The notes beneath the pieces were generated by a model. The model was given only the letters and a program-made list of their open reading frames with translations, did no database searches and was not told where the DNA came from. Positions 51,601 to 64,000 of a stretch of DNA of 64,000 nt are shown piece by piece. Position numbers and translations under genes: made by a program. The first letter of the stretch is position 1; each line of letters opens with the position of its first letter. Origin of the DNA: Atrichornis clamosus (Eukaryota > Chordata > Aves > Passeriformes > Menuridae); assembly GCA_013400975.1 (NCBI GenBank), contig WBMZ01010840.1:124001-188000 (forward strand). The letters run 5' to 3'.

Positions 51601-54600
51601 CTGTCATTATGACACAGAAACATCCTGCTTTTATATTCTGAGGAAATTTCTTGTACTCTGGTAGGACATTACTAAAGGAACAGTTATCCATCTTCAAGGA
51701 CCCAGCCCAGAATATCCTGTTTTCTTCAGTTTCCCTGTCTTGGGGAAGATAATGACAAGTCTTTTGCACAAAATCCAAAATCTATAAATATTTCCTTAAT
51801 TTTTTACAAGTGTTTAAATTCTGGACATAAAGAAGAAAAAGCAGTCTCCCTTCAAGTATGTCTCTTTCTAACAGGGGAAGGGAAAGAGAGACTGATCCTC
51901 AGCTGCCATAAATCAGCATTTCTCTGCGGATGTGCACAGAACCCCAGCCAGTTACACTGTCCCAGCAACTGCCCTCAGTTCTCTGCTCATTTTTATCAAT
52001 ATGAAACACTGAGGAGAAGCCAAACAGTTGAATGAGTGACTTTTGAATCTGCAGTCAGTCTCCCAGAGATAAACAGCTTTAGAATCTACACTGAGGGGCT
52101 TTTTTAAACCAAGTGCTAAGGATTTTTGGCTTGTCCTTGTCCAAGCCAGTGTGTACATGTGCCTATATACAATTTTTCTAGCCTAGCTTCTGTCACTGAG
52201 GATTTGATCTGTTCTGACTTCAGTAGGCAATGACAGAGAGCTCTGTCTTTCTGTTAATTCGACCTGTTACAAATACCTGTTGAGATATAATGGCATCATA
52301 GGATATTTATAGCATAGGCAGACTTAACCCTACACTACTGATTTCCACAGAAAGGCTGAGTGTTCTTCAGTTTGTGACAATGTGAATTCTCACTCCCTTT
52401 AAATTTTCAAGTAACAGCAGTACTGTGTTCAGAAACTCTGTGGAAAGAATGGTTTTACCTTATACTTACAATGCAAGGCTTCTTGTAGCCTACATCCTTC
52501 ACATGAATCATAAAGAGTTCAACTGGAAGTACATAGTCAGTCAAAGAGATCATATTTACCTCGGGTTTCAGAGTACAAATGTGTTTAAACAAGGAAAGAA
52601 TAGTCTGTTCCTTGCTCCGACATCTGGGCTGGTGAAGGAGATATCCAGTTTGCAGGGCAGAAGGTTTGATAAAACCTCCAGATGCATGAGGCCTGGGTTC
52701 AGATGCCCAGTTTGGTCATACAAAATATGAGAGTATTCCCATTAACCCAGGTTATGCTGACCTGAAATACTGTTCCATTACCTCAGCTTGATTTCAAATT
52801 TCAAAAGCAAGAAATTCCATCAATTAAGACAGAAGTCAAATGCTTCTTACTACTCATAATGAAATGAAATATTAAGTATTTTGATTTCCAGATGAAAATT
52901 ATTTGAATAAACATATTTCCAGATTTTGTTTTTCTGGATAATTTTGGAAACATATTTCACTGTAATAATCCTATTCTGAAAATAAGCATTGTTCCAGAAA
53001 AGAAAGTTTTTCACTTGAAAAATTTATCAGCTCTAAAAGATCATATTTTTCATGAAGATTTGGAAAAACAAACATATAGAAATAGTATACCTTTGACGTA
53101 ATATTGAACTGCATTTTTTTCTTCAACCTCTAAATTTTTCTCTGCATTTTGAACATATTTTATATTATAGCTCTTCCTTCTGATGCACAACATGAAAAAT
53201 ATTTTATTGTATAAGATAGTGTCAAGACACAAGTAATTCCTGCTGTAATTTAACTGACATTAAGTTTCTTGATCCCACAAAATTACAGTAGGAGGAAATT
53301 TTTTAAAATTGACTTTTAAAATCTGTTGCTCATGTTAAAGATCAAAAAGCTTCATATAATTCTAAACAGGCTGAGTTTTCTCTGTGTATAATCTGAGTAT
53401 AATCTGGCACCTGATTCTAGATTTTGAAGTGGGATAATCTCCAGTAATATCTAAACAAACCCGTTAGCTTGATTTTCTGACTTGATCTTAACATTAGAGC
53501 CATTCTGGACAAATGTACCTTGGATAATTTTCTAAGAGAAACTTATACAATTTTCCCTTATTTGAAGAGTTTTTTTCAGAAGATTTTTGTCTATGCCAGT
53601 ATCCGATTAAAGTGTTCTTATGCCGAGCATCTTCAATCTCCTCTCGTTTTCATCTCCTCACAGAAATAACAGCTTTGAATTTTCACTGGATTATGATAAA
53701 CTGACAATAACATAAAAGAACTAAAGAAATGTAATGGATCTCCTAATGTCCTTTGTTGGTCAACTCTTCTGTCAAGTTATTGCCAGTGAATATCTGAGGA
53801 CAAATTCCTGTTTAGAGATCTTGCTTGTTCCCTGTTGTTACTGCTATTCACTGCAATGATTGTGAAATTAGAATCAAAGCCCTATTGAGCCTGAAAGATC
53901 AATCCTGCAGTAATTCATCATTGTCACAAAGTAGAAATAGCACTTATTTTTTTTACAGTCACTGTAATCACATTTGAGTACACCTGTGTGTGACTGACCT
54001 ATCAGAAAATGAAAGAATATAGCCAGGAAATGACCATTCAGCCTATTTTTTGTTTCAGTACCTTGAGAGTGCCTTGGGGCAAGATGTCTGTTAGGTATGA
54101 CAGTAGTGGGTACTCTGGAGTGCAAACCTGATCTTTAGGTCAGTTTAGAGTCCAACTTGTCAATTTGTGCCATAAGCCACTCAGCTGGGTCTTGGTAGAC
54201 CATGGCATTCTGGTTTGACCTTCACCAAAGGAATGTCAGGCGAGGTCACACCTTTTCCAGGTTTTGGAATATTTCTGGATGCTATTAGAGAAGCTGTTGC
54301 ATTTCAATTCAGAGTACTAGCTGGGTGAATTTCTAAATTGCGAGCTCTGGTGTTGGATAAGGCAGGAGCAAGCAGTGTTTCTCTGTACTCTTTGGTAGCA
54401 GCACCATAATATCAAAAGTCTGGTCTGGAGTCAAACCAACTACATGCTCAGAGCAGAAAACAACCAGTGTTAAAACAAAACAAAAAATGTCTGGGCTTAG
54501 CTGGACATGAAGGTTGTGCTCACTGTAAGACTTCAGCCCTGATTTCCAGGATTATTAGAGGTCTTCAAATGCAGTGGTCAGGAGCAAACATCCTACATAC

Positions 54601-57600
54601 TAAGCGACCATTTCTTACCTGCTTCACCCGCATCACGATTCCAACATGAGTTTCTTATCTTTGCTATTGAACTCTGATTCTTCTAAACTGTTATGCAAAG
54701 TGCCAAAGGATCAGTCTCTGGTTAACTTAAGCCCCAATTAAATTTTGTCTGCTGTCATAGGATAATTATAAGTTCAGCATGACACAAAGTGAGCTATAAC
54801 TTCACAGATAAAGAAAACAGAGGGGAAAAACATGCTGTGAAGGAGGAAAGCTGCTCATATTAAAAGAATGAGGAGTAGCAGTCAAAACTCATAAAGTTAT
54901 TGTCAAAATAGGTTGGTTTTATACATATCTCTTTCTTCAGCTTTCTATCCACACGACAATCTTGTGTTTAATATGTTAAAATTCTAGAGACCTATAAGGT
55001 CTAGGAAGGAGTATGGAATGAGCTCAAACCATATAGTGACAACTGTCTTGTGATAAAGCAGCAGAGCTTGTTAATCAGAGACAGTTTGGGCCCTAAGAAC
55101 ACATTTGTCCCTACACTGCTGTGACAAAATAAGAATTGCCATATTATACAAATACTTGTTTGGCATCTGAACTACTGTTGTTTGAAGAGGAGACATAAAG
55201 ATATTTTTAGGTCATTAAATAATGTAACTGGGTTATAACAAACTGTCTTGTATGATGCAATATATACAGAAATCCATACAGAACAAGTAGTATTGAACAA
55301 AATGTGCATTAGGTGATGTGGTCATGTAACTACTACTTCATCTTTCTAAATATTTACAGACTTTACAGTATTTGGAACTGAGCAGCCTATATAATAGCAA
55401 CATATTAATTTCTGCAGCCAAGTACATTAGCTTTGACTAGTGTTTGTTTTACAACACAAGATGAATTAGCATATGTGCCTGTGTAATTCTTGTTGTCTGC
55501 ACTTTAGTGATAATGTATTGCAGCAGCAATTTGAGGAAAGACAAATTGAATACAAAAGCAAAAAAAATGAACTGCCAATATATTAATTAGCTGAAAGCAA
55601 CCTGAAAGTAAGAAAACCCCCCAAATGCATAAATTATTAAATACTATTTATTTTTTTAACTAATTCTATATGTCAGAATGTGACGGTTTGGGACACTGAA
55701 TGAGATGAGTATTTAAGAAAAAATAGGAAAATGGTTCAGCTATGGCATTAAAATTACCATTACACAGGGAGAGGCTAAAAGTTCCTGGCTCGGATAACAA
55801 CATGGGAACATACGGGTTCAACTCCAGGAGAAATAGTAAGAGAGAATTATTTTCCTTCCAACCACTTGATTAAACTTACACAGGACTTAATATAACCCAA
55901 AATCTCTTCATAGAAAGAAGGACTGGGATAGCCATGTAATCTGCGTGTCTGAGGATTTGTACATGCACAGTGCCTTAGCCAGGAGAAAAAACAAGTAACT
56001 GAAACAATCTCCATTTTTTTTCAGACATCATCATCTCCTGAGAGTAGGGCCTGACTTTTTTACTTTCAGTGACCTCCAATGCAGTGACTCTTTTTCTGTA
56101 TGTAGGCCTCTAATGCATTTCTACTACATTTGATATAAATTTTACATTAGGATAGCAGTAGTTCTTTTAAAATAATAATAGAACAAAATCTCAATGAAGG
56201 TACTTCAACAGCAATGGTGAGAGCCAAAAAAACCCCCAAAACTAAAAAGTCCCCACCATAATTTTTTGTAAACATGTTCTTTATAAGCATGAATGACTTG
56301 CTTCTAAAACTGGTAAAAAGGAGTGCAACATTCACAACTCCTACTACTCATCAAGCCAGTGGTTAGTTAAATCTAGGTTGTTATTTCAGTTTGTACTTTT
56401 AGAGAGAGTTACATTCCTATTAATCCTGGAGAAGACAACACTAACTTGTCTTTAAATAAGAAAAGAAATGCACACACATACAAAAGAAAGGCAACCTCCT
56501 TAAATTGCCCAGAACAGGATGTCAGGCTAATGACACAATCATAGGATCAGCTTTGTGTTTCCCAAGCTTTGGTTTTTTCAGAAACATATTGTTGTCAACA
56601 ACTGCAAATAAACTGTAGGCAGACAACCTGGCAGTGCTGTGACCAGAAATCAGACAAGATGAAGTCTGGACTGGCCTCTTACTGAATAGATGGAAAAGCA
56701 AAATCTGGACAGGCACAAGGACACCTTGCTACAATTTGATTTACTTGTGAATATCACTCGGTTTTATCTTCCTTCTGACTGGAGGGGTTTTTTTGAACAA
56801 CAGAATGTTATTCAGTATGAAGCGATAGTATCTGCAGGAGAAGATAAGGTATTGTCCTAAGGACTAATTGCACAGCTTGACTTTCTCATTTGTTAGAAAA
56901 ATGAAAACTCCTCACAAAGGGGAACACAGGCTTAAAACCTCTGATAGATTTCTCTACCTCATTTTTGAACAATAACACAAAGTAGAGGCAATTGTGATCT
57001 ACTTATAGATAATTTGTTAGTCGAAAAAGTAACTGAACAAATTGTTCTTTCTAGTACATTAGTTAAAGTTATAATACACACACACCAGAGAGAATTATTC
57101 TTGAGATGTTTATCACAGCAGGATACCTAGCAAGTGCTAAAAAAAGAAGAAAACAATTACTTATGTTAGCTCTCCTTTCAAATATGTAGCTACCTGAAGC
57201 ATGTGGTCCTTAAGCAAGCTGATATAAGACTGAAGGCAGCTCTACTCTGAGCAGGGGGTGAGACAAAGTGATTTCCAGAGCTTCTCCCACCCAAAGTAGT
57301 CCTTGCATTCTATCAAATGCCCTCAATAAATAAGGTTATGTCAAATTACGTCAGACCTAAAAGTCCATCTCAGGTCTAACAGCAGAGATGGGCTCAGACT
57401 TTAGCGGCAGGGGCTGAAGTCCTCTCCGAGCACCATTGTTTGTTCTCACCCTCAGGTTGTCCTGTCAGGCCCCAGTTGCCTGGTCCTCACGTTGCACCTA
57501 ACCCTGTAACAGCACACGGTTTATCCTGTTTATCTGTAAGCACCAAGTGGACGTGCAGACCCTACACAGTCTGAACCATAATGTACCAGGATCCTGTGTG

Positions 57601-58087
57601 ACAAATGAAGGCAGTCAGAATGAGGCCACAACAGGGAGCCTGTCCTCCCTCTTCCTCATTCCCCTCCAACTCAAATGCATCCACGTGAACACAACAGCAA
57701 CTTCCATCTGCTGAGGGAGCTGCTCCCATCTCCTGTCATCCTCCCTCTGCATACACATGTGCTTGCATGTGGACTGAACACTCCAGAAGGCAGACACTGG
57801 ATTTTAATCCCCCCAAATTCTCTGATAGATTAAACCACAAATCTCTAACCCTCCTTCTTAATGCTGCAGTAAGTAAGACATGTACTGGTTACATTGATTT
57901 ACAGCTGAAATAAGAGTGAAAGAGACAAAATGAGATGTCCGAAAATTGATCTCTGCTGCAAGTGGATGGGACATTAAAGCATTCTGGATTATTTTCTCCG
58001 CCCTTCACTTTGCCCAGTGCCTGACGAGGCAAGAATCACTGTTTGCAGCAATAAAAGTTGCAGGTACATGAGTTACCCTCCACCTAC

Positions 58088-58262
58088 CTGTAACCCTTCA
58101 ATGGCCAGTTTGAGGATAGATGGTGTAAGCTTGGAGGCTTGCTTGAAGGAGAAGTTGCTCCAGTCTATAATTAGAATGAAGCCATTTATCTGGAGCTCCT
58201 GATCTTCAATGAGCACTTCCAAGGAAAGTAAAATAGCCCGAAGAATATCTATGAAGGAGTTC
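58088..58262 (-). CDS. CLVS1: CLVS1 coding exon: first half of CRAL-TRIO domain
   Basis: This 175-bp exon carries the last base of an Arg codon plus 58 codons, about residues 153-210 of clavesin-1. The translation begins [20 protein letters not shown], then [20 protein letters not shown] and [18 protein letters not shown]. The hydrophobic strand [12 protein letters not shown] is the signature of the SEC14/CRAL-TRIO lipid-binding lobe, and the [22 protein letters not shown] segment continues across the splice to the 9332 exon. The acceptor reads TTTTGCTTTAG before 58262 after a long pyrimidine tract; the donor after 58088 is GTAGGT. The residue at about 173 is Gln (CAG) where I recall Pro in mammals; the rest is nearly identical to mammalian CLVS1 as I remember it. 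Dispersion over a 48.8-kb intron from the next exon agrees with a large gene. Confidence 0.96.
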
Positions 58263-61146
58263 CTAAAGCAAAACAGAAAAAAAAATCAATGGTTGCAGTT
58301 ATCTTCAAACCTCAAGATACTCAGTTTTGCTGTGGGTGAGGCATGAGAGAGAGACAGGGATTTATTCTGGTAGAATTATTCTGAAACGAGTTGTTTCAGA
58401 GGTGTTTTTAAGGAGCTCCTGCTCCAAAACTGCTTGTTGTGATAAATCCCACTCACTGGTCGACAAAATAATCACTGAATGGGATCTTCTCAATTCTTCT
58501 GGCATTCCGTACAATAGATTTTTTCTAAGATACATTGGGAAATTATTTGTCTGCGGTGAAATTAAACAGATTGAAGCTATCAGTTTAAATCCTTGCTCAT
58601 TTTGATATATTTTACCAGTTTGTTTTTTGTTTGTTTCCCTTCTTTTCAGAAAAGAAAAGAAATCAGTATAATATTAATACAAAAGATATTATTACAACCA
58701 GGTTCTGTGCCTTCCTACTTGAGTGTAGGGAATGATCCAAGGCTTTGCACAACAAAGTTTGACAGTTGCCTGATTTTATCAAACCAAATGCAACAAGGAA
58801 AATGGCTGCATCCACTCAGAATGAGAACTCTTTATTAATTATTAGCTGCAATATGCTGGCTTCAAGGCTTCGTTCAGCTCTGGAAGAATAATTAAAAACC
58901 TTGGAGGTCCTGAAGGACATAGCAAGTAACAGAGGAGAAAATGCTGAAATGTTTTCTTTAATGTGGAAGTCTGTACTGGGAAGCCTGGGCCTCTCACTAC
59001 TTCCATCTCATGCATTTCACAAAAGCAAGAGCTGGACTCTTAAATGGCTTAGTCCATATTTATACCTGAGTAAGCTGAACCAGGTGCTCTCCCCATCTGT
59101 CCTTCCCATTAAGATGATTTACAAACAATAGGTTAATTTACAGAGCAACAAGCAAGGAAAGCTTCAGAAAGTACAACTTAACCTTGTAACATGAAATTGT
59201 AACATTCTGTTAGTGCAACCTACTTTACCTCTGCATAATTCTCAAATATTGATGAGGTCTGAGGTCTCTTACAGGGAAGATTCACACAATGTTCTTCCAT
59301 GGAGTTTTAAAATTTAGTACTTTTCTACTGTTTTCTTTAATTTAAAATAAATTCTCTAAACCTTCAAGAGCATTGTTTCAAATTCTACCTGAGAGAAAAA
59401 AACCCCTATGTGCAGAGAAAACAAATTTCTCTACCATCAAGACTTCTGCCCCTCAATGGCATCGACACATGGTAAATTTCTTTAAAAGCATTGAGTGAAA
59501 TGTTTTCTTATTCTTTCTCTTTTGTCTCAGTAGGTTTTGAGGGGAAATACACATTCCTTCTCTAAAGACCTGATCCCTTGAAAAAACTGTTTCTGCATTC
59601 TGCCTTTCTGCAAAAGTTAGAAGCTTCTCTGAAGTGTAATTGCTGAGGCAATAAATAGAACATAAAGGTATTTAATATTGTTGCTGCTGCCTACTCAGTC
59701 ACCTCTCCCTCATTTATAGTTACAGGACAACCCTGACCTTTTCAAATCCTATGGGGAAGCTGTGCCAAACAGCCAAACTGAAGGAGTATTTCCTTAGTAA
59801 CGTAAGGGGAATGTATACTGATTGGATTGGCAACTGGCATGTATTTCAGTCTAAATTTATTTCAAAAAATTGTGATATACTAGCTACTGCCCAGCTGAAG
59901 TGGGTGATGACATTAAGCAGCAGCATCAGATGACCACACTTTCAATGGTGAAAAAAGCAAATATATCCCATGACCATATTTACTTAATATATCCTACACT
60001 ACCCCAGCATCCCTCTTCAGGGTGGTCAGCCTTCCACAAGAACCGTCCCATGGAAGCTCCCAGAGATGTGCAGTGGCTCCAAAAGTATCCTCACATACAT
60101 GCCAGCCTTCTTTGCACTCTTGTTGGCATCAATTCAGGATGATGTCACCAAGTGTGGATGGACTTTCTGGCTAGATTGGGAAAGATGGAATATCATTACC
60201 TCACCCCTCAGTTGCAAACTTTAGAATGAACTGAATGTTTGTTACTACTGAAGGTGTGAAAACATGACCACATTGTGACAAAAATAGGTGTCATCCTTGA
60301 TTTTTAGGAAGTTTTCTTAACGGCACGTTCAAACTTAGACTCATGATCCTGTTACCACTCATGTTTTTAAAGTCTGTGTGATGATTCCCGTAGGGCTGTC
60401 TGGAAATGGTGCATACAAGGCATCTACTGTAATCCACTCAAACTCTAAATGACAATGGAAATATCTGAGAGCAAAATCTTCACCTTGGACTCTATGCTGA
60501 GGAATTCCAGTCTTTGGATGTCTACATACACTGTCAGTTTATCAAGCAATTACTCACCTGTACTTCCCTGTACTTTTACTATGTTTGGGAGATATGGCAC
60601 TCAATTTTCTTAGTTTGCAACTAATCTGGCTACCCCTACCTACATCCCTCTCTGTGTATTTGCAGTTTTAAGACATAGTGTAGGAAATAACTCACAGTGA
60701 GCACAAGGACGATTTTCAGATGAGTACAGGGAGACATGAAAACAGCACACAAGTCCTCCAGGTGGGTTGTTTGCAGACACAGTATCCTGTGAATGCAGAA
60801 TTTGGATAGAAATCAGAGTGCCACTTGAGGTTGAAGCCCTCTGTTTCCTAATCTTGCAGCTTTGAAACAAATCATTCAGCTGTGTGACTGATTTGCATCC
60901 AAATAATTTTCTATGCATGAACACAGAACCACTTTCTATTAGTCCATCTCTTTAGTTCCTTTGCTTAATGTTCCCTTCCCTCCTCCAACCCCCTTACTCA
61001 CAGTTTAACCCTCTCACACAGGAAAAGAAGTGAAATAAATTATTATTACACAAAGCGAAATGTGTAAGGATTCAGCATGGAGCCTACTTAAGTGAGCCAC
61101 TAATGAGTTACAAAAGATTTGCACAAGACCCAGAAAGACAAAAAGG

Positions 61147-61161
61147 AGGAGAGAGAGAGAG
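61147..61161. repeat. GA microsatellite
   Basis: About seven GA units in a purine-rich stretch. Confidence 0.8.
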
Positions 61162-62196
61162 TGCCTATCTGTCTTGGCTGAATGGAAAGGTACCACAAAA
61201 GAGGCTCTTCAAATACCCTTTGGAAAATAGGAAGTTAGCCCAACACAAGCTAGTGGTAAGGAACAATAATGCAAAACAAAAAATGAAGATGGTTTAGCTG
61301 AGGGATTTGGTGGGAAGATTAGCCAAAGGCGTAACATGAAAATAAATAAGAAGAAATTACTTAATTATAAGAGGTGTAAGCAGGCTGTGAGAGAACCAGA
61401 AGGCTCAGTGGAGTACCAGGGTGCAATGGGAACAATTAAAGGGGATAAAGATATTGCAGGGAAATTAAATGATCTATTTGCATGTATCTGCCACCAGTTA
61501 TTTTGAAGAGATATGTGGATAATAAAGCTGAGGGACAAGGGGTCAAATCAGACATCGTGAAAGAAAACAATAAATTTTGGAGAAGATAGCATCAGTAAAA
61601 GCTTTAGACACTATTCTTTCTGAATAATTAAGCACAGGCTTTCTTTTAGGCATGCTAGTGAAATTAATTGGATTATTCAGACAGTTAAAAGCATGAACGT
61701 GCAGAAGTACTGGCAGCTGAAGCCATTAAGATTGTCTGGTAGTAAGCAAAAACAAACTGTCACTACAAATCCTGACTGTCCCACAAGACAGCAGGCTAAA
61801 AAAGTTAGGATCAGTCCTGTTATCGTGGCAGTTGCAGACAATTCAGCTTAACATCCCTAAGTTAGTATGCAGCAAGAGCCTCTCTGCTCTAGTACTTAAA
61901 AGATGGCCAAAGCTCAATAATGTTTAGCAAGCTGCAAACATGGCAAAGATACAAATCTGGTAAGAGACCACAACTCACTTTGTTCCCTCCCCACACAGAA
62001 AATCACCAACAGAGAGCAAAAATGCAGGCTTAGCTTCTAAATGGGGAGAACTGGCACTGCCTTGCAAGGAGGATTCCCGCTAGGAGTAAAGCTCAGAAGA
62101 CGAAGCAGAAAGAAGGACCAGAAAAACATCTTCAGGTTGCCCCAAATTATTTGAACTAATCGAAGTTCAAGAAGCTGACTGCATCTTGAATCCTGT

Positions 62197-62684
62197 GTTC
62201 GGTTTTGGATCCCTCACTACAAGAAGGACATCGAGGTGCTGTAGCATCTCCAGAGATGGGCAATGGAGCTGGTGAAGAGTCTGGAGCACACATCTTGAGG
62301 AGTGGCTGAGGGATCTGAGGGTGTTTAGCCTGGAGAAAAAGAGGTTCAGGGGAGACCTTATCACTCTCTACAATTCCCTGAAAGAAGGTGTCAAGGTGGG
62401 GGTCAGTCTCTTCTTCCACGTGACAAGTGCTAGGACAAGAGGAAATGGCCTTAATTTGTTCTGGGAGAGGTTTAAATGGGATATTAGGAGAAGATTTTTC
62501 ATTGAAAGGGTTGCCAAGATCTGGAAAATGCTGCACAGAGAAGTGGTTGGATCACTATCCCTGGAGACATGCAGATATTGCACTCAGGGGCATGGTTTAA
62601 TGGTGGGCTTGGTAGAGTTGGGTTAATGGTTAGACTTGATGACCTTAAAGCACTTTTCCAATCAAAATGATTCTACAAGTCTAT
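62197..62684 (+). mobile_element. CR1 LINE, 3' half-kilobase with ORF2 end
   Basis: A plus-strand CR1 copy of about 490 bp. It keeps the final part of ORF2: remnants of PHYKKDIEVL at about 62210, then FSLEKKRFRGDLITLYNSLK at 62322-62385, TSARTRGNGLNLFWERFKWD and IRRRFFIERVAKIWKMLHRE. The 3' tail follows with GGCTTGGTAGAGTTGGGTTA, CTTGATGACCTTAAAG and TTTTCCAATCAAAATGATTC, ending near 62684 with a decayed terminal repeat. The frame at 62321-62626 is open for 101 codons but is only the tail of ORF2; upstream stops (for example at the former GVLE position near 62240) show the copy is dead. Same tail type as the copy at 2377-2606. Confidence 0.94.
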
Positions 62685-64000
62685 GAAAAGCTTAGAAAGG
62701 GAGATGTGAGCAACACAGTAGATCAATGCAGGTGGAGGAGGTGGAACGCAGGAAAGCATATTTTCAATTGTTCCTACACACAGCCAAGTTATGTTACCCA
62801 TAAAATATTAACTTTTAAAAAAGACCATGGAATCCAGTCAGCTTTGGGCTTTGAAAACATGTTCATAAATTATATGAAGTAATTTATTTCAGCAGAATAA
62901 ATTCTCCTTTCTGCTCATGAAGTATTGATAAGAAAGCCCCAAATTCCATTAACGTATTCTTGGAAAACTTGTGTGGTTTTTTTAGGTGTGTTTTTATTTT
63001 AGAAAATTAAACCTCACCTCTACTGAAATAAGGACTGGAAATTACTAACATACAGTCCCTGAGGATTTATGTCTTGATTCCAACTCATGATCATGAATAG
63101 CAACCCTGCATCAGAGGGAAATGGCAGTCACTCTCACTGCTGCGAGACCTGATCTTCAGAGCTGATGAACTTTTGGTGGGGAAAGGACTCTCGTATGAAC
63201 CACGCACAATGCAGGGCAGCCCTTGGCTAAAGACTAACCAAGAAGAATAAGTTCAAAATGAAGAACCATAAATAAACATGGTGAGTCACTTGACTAATCC
63301 TGCACTAGAGAAGACGAACAGCCAAACAGAGGAGCTTACAGCTGACTCATGCACTGAAAAGGGCTTGTTTGTCTCCTCTGTCTGAGGCCTGAATAGCACA
63401 TATATGTGCAGAAATTAGAAAGGCTTGCCTGCAATTCACAGAGGAAATAGGTTGCATTTGCAGCAAATGTTCACAAAAAATATTTTGACTTGCTATATGT
63501 AACTTTCTTCATAGAACAATTCAAAGCCATTTAAACTTGCTAGTTGCAAGAAATATGAATAATTAACTGGCATGCAAAATGGAAAAAATAATACACAATA
63601 GGAGGGTTTTTTTCTTATTTTGTAGGTATCAACCCCTTCTTTTTCTTGCCTAAGTTAAATTACATATTTTTTTATTTCTCTGTCAAAACAGGATATACAG
63701 ACAGGAAATTCCTACTGAGTAAAACACAGGTTGCACTAAGTTAATGTCAGAGCTCCAAATTAATTCTTCTGTTGCATCCAGTGTAGCTATCTTTGGTTGT
63801 TCCAGTATGTCAGCTTCAAACAGGCATCTCCCCTGTTTTGTAACAAAAAGATAAGTTTTTCCCCACAGCATATGTGTCATTCTATAAATAAAACTCACAA
63901 GTAACTTTACATCCAGGACAACAGACTAGAGAGATAAATTTACTGATTTTTTTCTTCAGAAGTGCTTAGTCCAGCAGGACATTGTATACAAAGAATAGCA

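Larger units (their letters stand above)
9333..58087 (-). other. CLVS1: CLVS1 giant intron, about 48.8 kb
   Basis: This 48,755-bp intron runs from the donor GTAGGT after 58088 down to the acceptor TATAG before 9332, between the codon for Gln210 and that for Asp211. No coding exon of CLVS1 or any other gene is recognised inside it. Identified contents are listed separately: a CpG-rich patch, CR1 copies, a solo LTR and short tandem repeats. The rest is moderately AT-rich unique sequence in which open frames are short and without domains. Long introns are typical of CLVS1 in other vertebrates. Confidence 0.9.
44040..58087. other. Intron sequence, no gene recognised
   Basis: About 14 kb of AT-rich intron up to the 58088 exon. 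Observed: three tandem repeats at 45337-45666, paired TTAATTAA palindromes at 47897-47944, four TGACCA motifs at 49333-49378, a CA run near 57075 and a less AT-rich segment with some CpG at 57390-57560. No protein-coding or RNA gene was recognised. Confidence 0.55.
58263..64000 (-). other. CLVS1: CLVS1 upstream intron (partial)
   Basis: Intron sequence upstream of the 58262 acceptor, running off the right edge. The preceding coding sequence (N-terminal CRAL-TRIO-N helices through the GRKILLLFAANWDQSR segment) was looked for among minus-strand frames and not found, so it must lie beyond base 64000. Contents: one CR1 copy (62197-62684) and a short GA repeat at 61147-61161. Otherwise nothing recognised. 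Confidence 0.8.

Noticed and set aside
55786..55825. tRNA-like A box (TGGCTCGGATA) and B box (GGTTCAACTCC)
   Set aside because: The boxes are about 29 bases apart start to start, too close for a normal tRNA, and I could not draw acceptor or anticodon stems; no poly-A tail or duplicated body of a tRNA-derived SINE was seen.
1..64000. Prokaryote-type systems: CRISPR arrays, operons, phage or integron modules
   Set aside because: Splice-site-bounded exons, CR1 LINEs and long AT-rich introns show vertebrate nuclear DNA; no regularly spaced repeats or dense gene clusters exist.

Overview
The window is vertebrate, almost certainly bird, nuclear DNA. It holds part of one protein-coding gene on the minus strand, split by very long introns, with a thin scatter of interspersed repeats. 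The bird call rests on CR1 LINE copies with the typical 3' tail (TTCCAACC followed by repeats of ATTCTATG), the low overall repeat load, and an LTR of endogenous-retrovirus type. I cannot place it to order or species. The gene is CLVS1 (clavesin-1, a SEC14/CRAL-TRIO lipid-binding protein of neuronal endosomes). Three consecutive coding exons are visible: 58262-58088, 9332-9222 and 8077-7842, read on the minus strand. All have AG acceptors, GT donors and compatible phases. Joined, they encode residues of about 153-325 in human CLVS1 numbering (354 residues in all, recalled from memory), which is most of the lipid-binding lobe plus part of the C-terminal tail. The first coding exon(s) (residues 1-152) should lie beyond base 64000 and the last 29 residues below base 1; I found neither in the window. 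Layout: 1-7841 is intron with one CR1 copy. 7842-9332 carries two exons separated by a 1.1-kb intron. 9333-58087 is a single intron of about 48.8 kb with a CpG-rich patch close to the exon, two sizeable CR1 copies, a CR1 scrap, a solo LTR with a matching 4-bp target duplication, and several small satellites. 58088-58262 is an exon. 58263-64000 is upstream intron with a fourth sizeable CR1 copy. No other gene, RNA gene, CRISPR array or prokaryote-like system is supported. Nearly all other open frames are 60-130 codons, show no recognisable domain and lie in intron or CR1 sequence. No clearly new biological system was found. The items most worth a second look are the open reading frame that runs about 430 bases past the 7842 donor, the CpG-rich patch at 9.56-10.15 kb, the solo LTR at 39.2-39.8 kb, the CCAAT-box 9-bp repeat at 44.0 kb and the cluster of tandem repeats at 45.3-45.7 kb.
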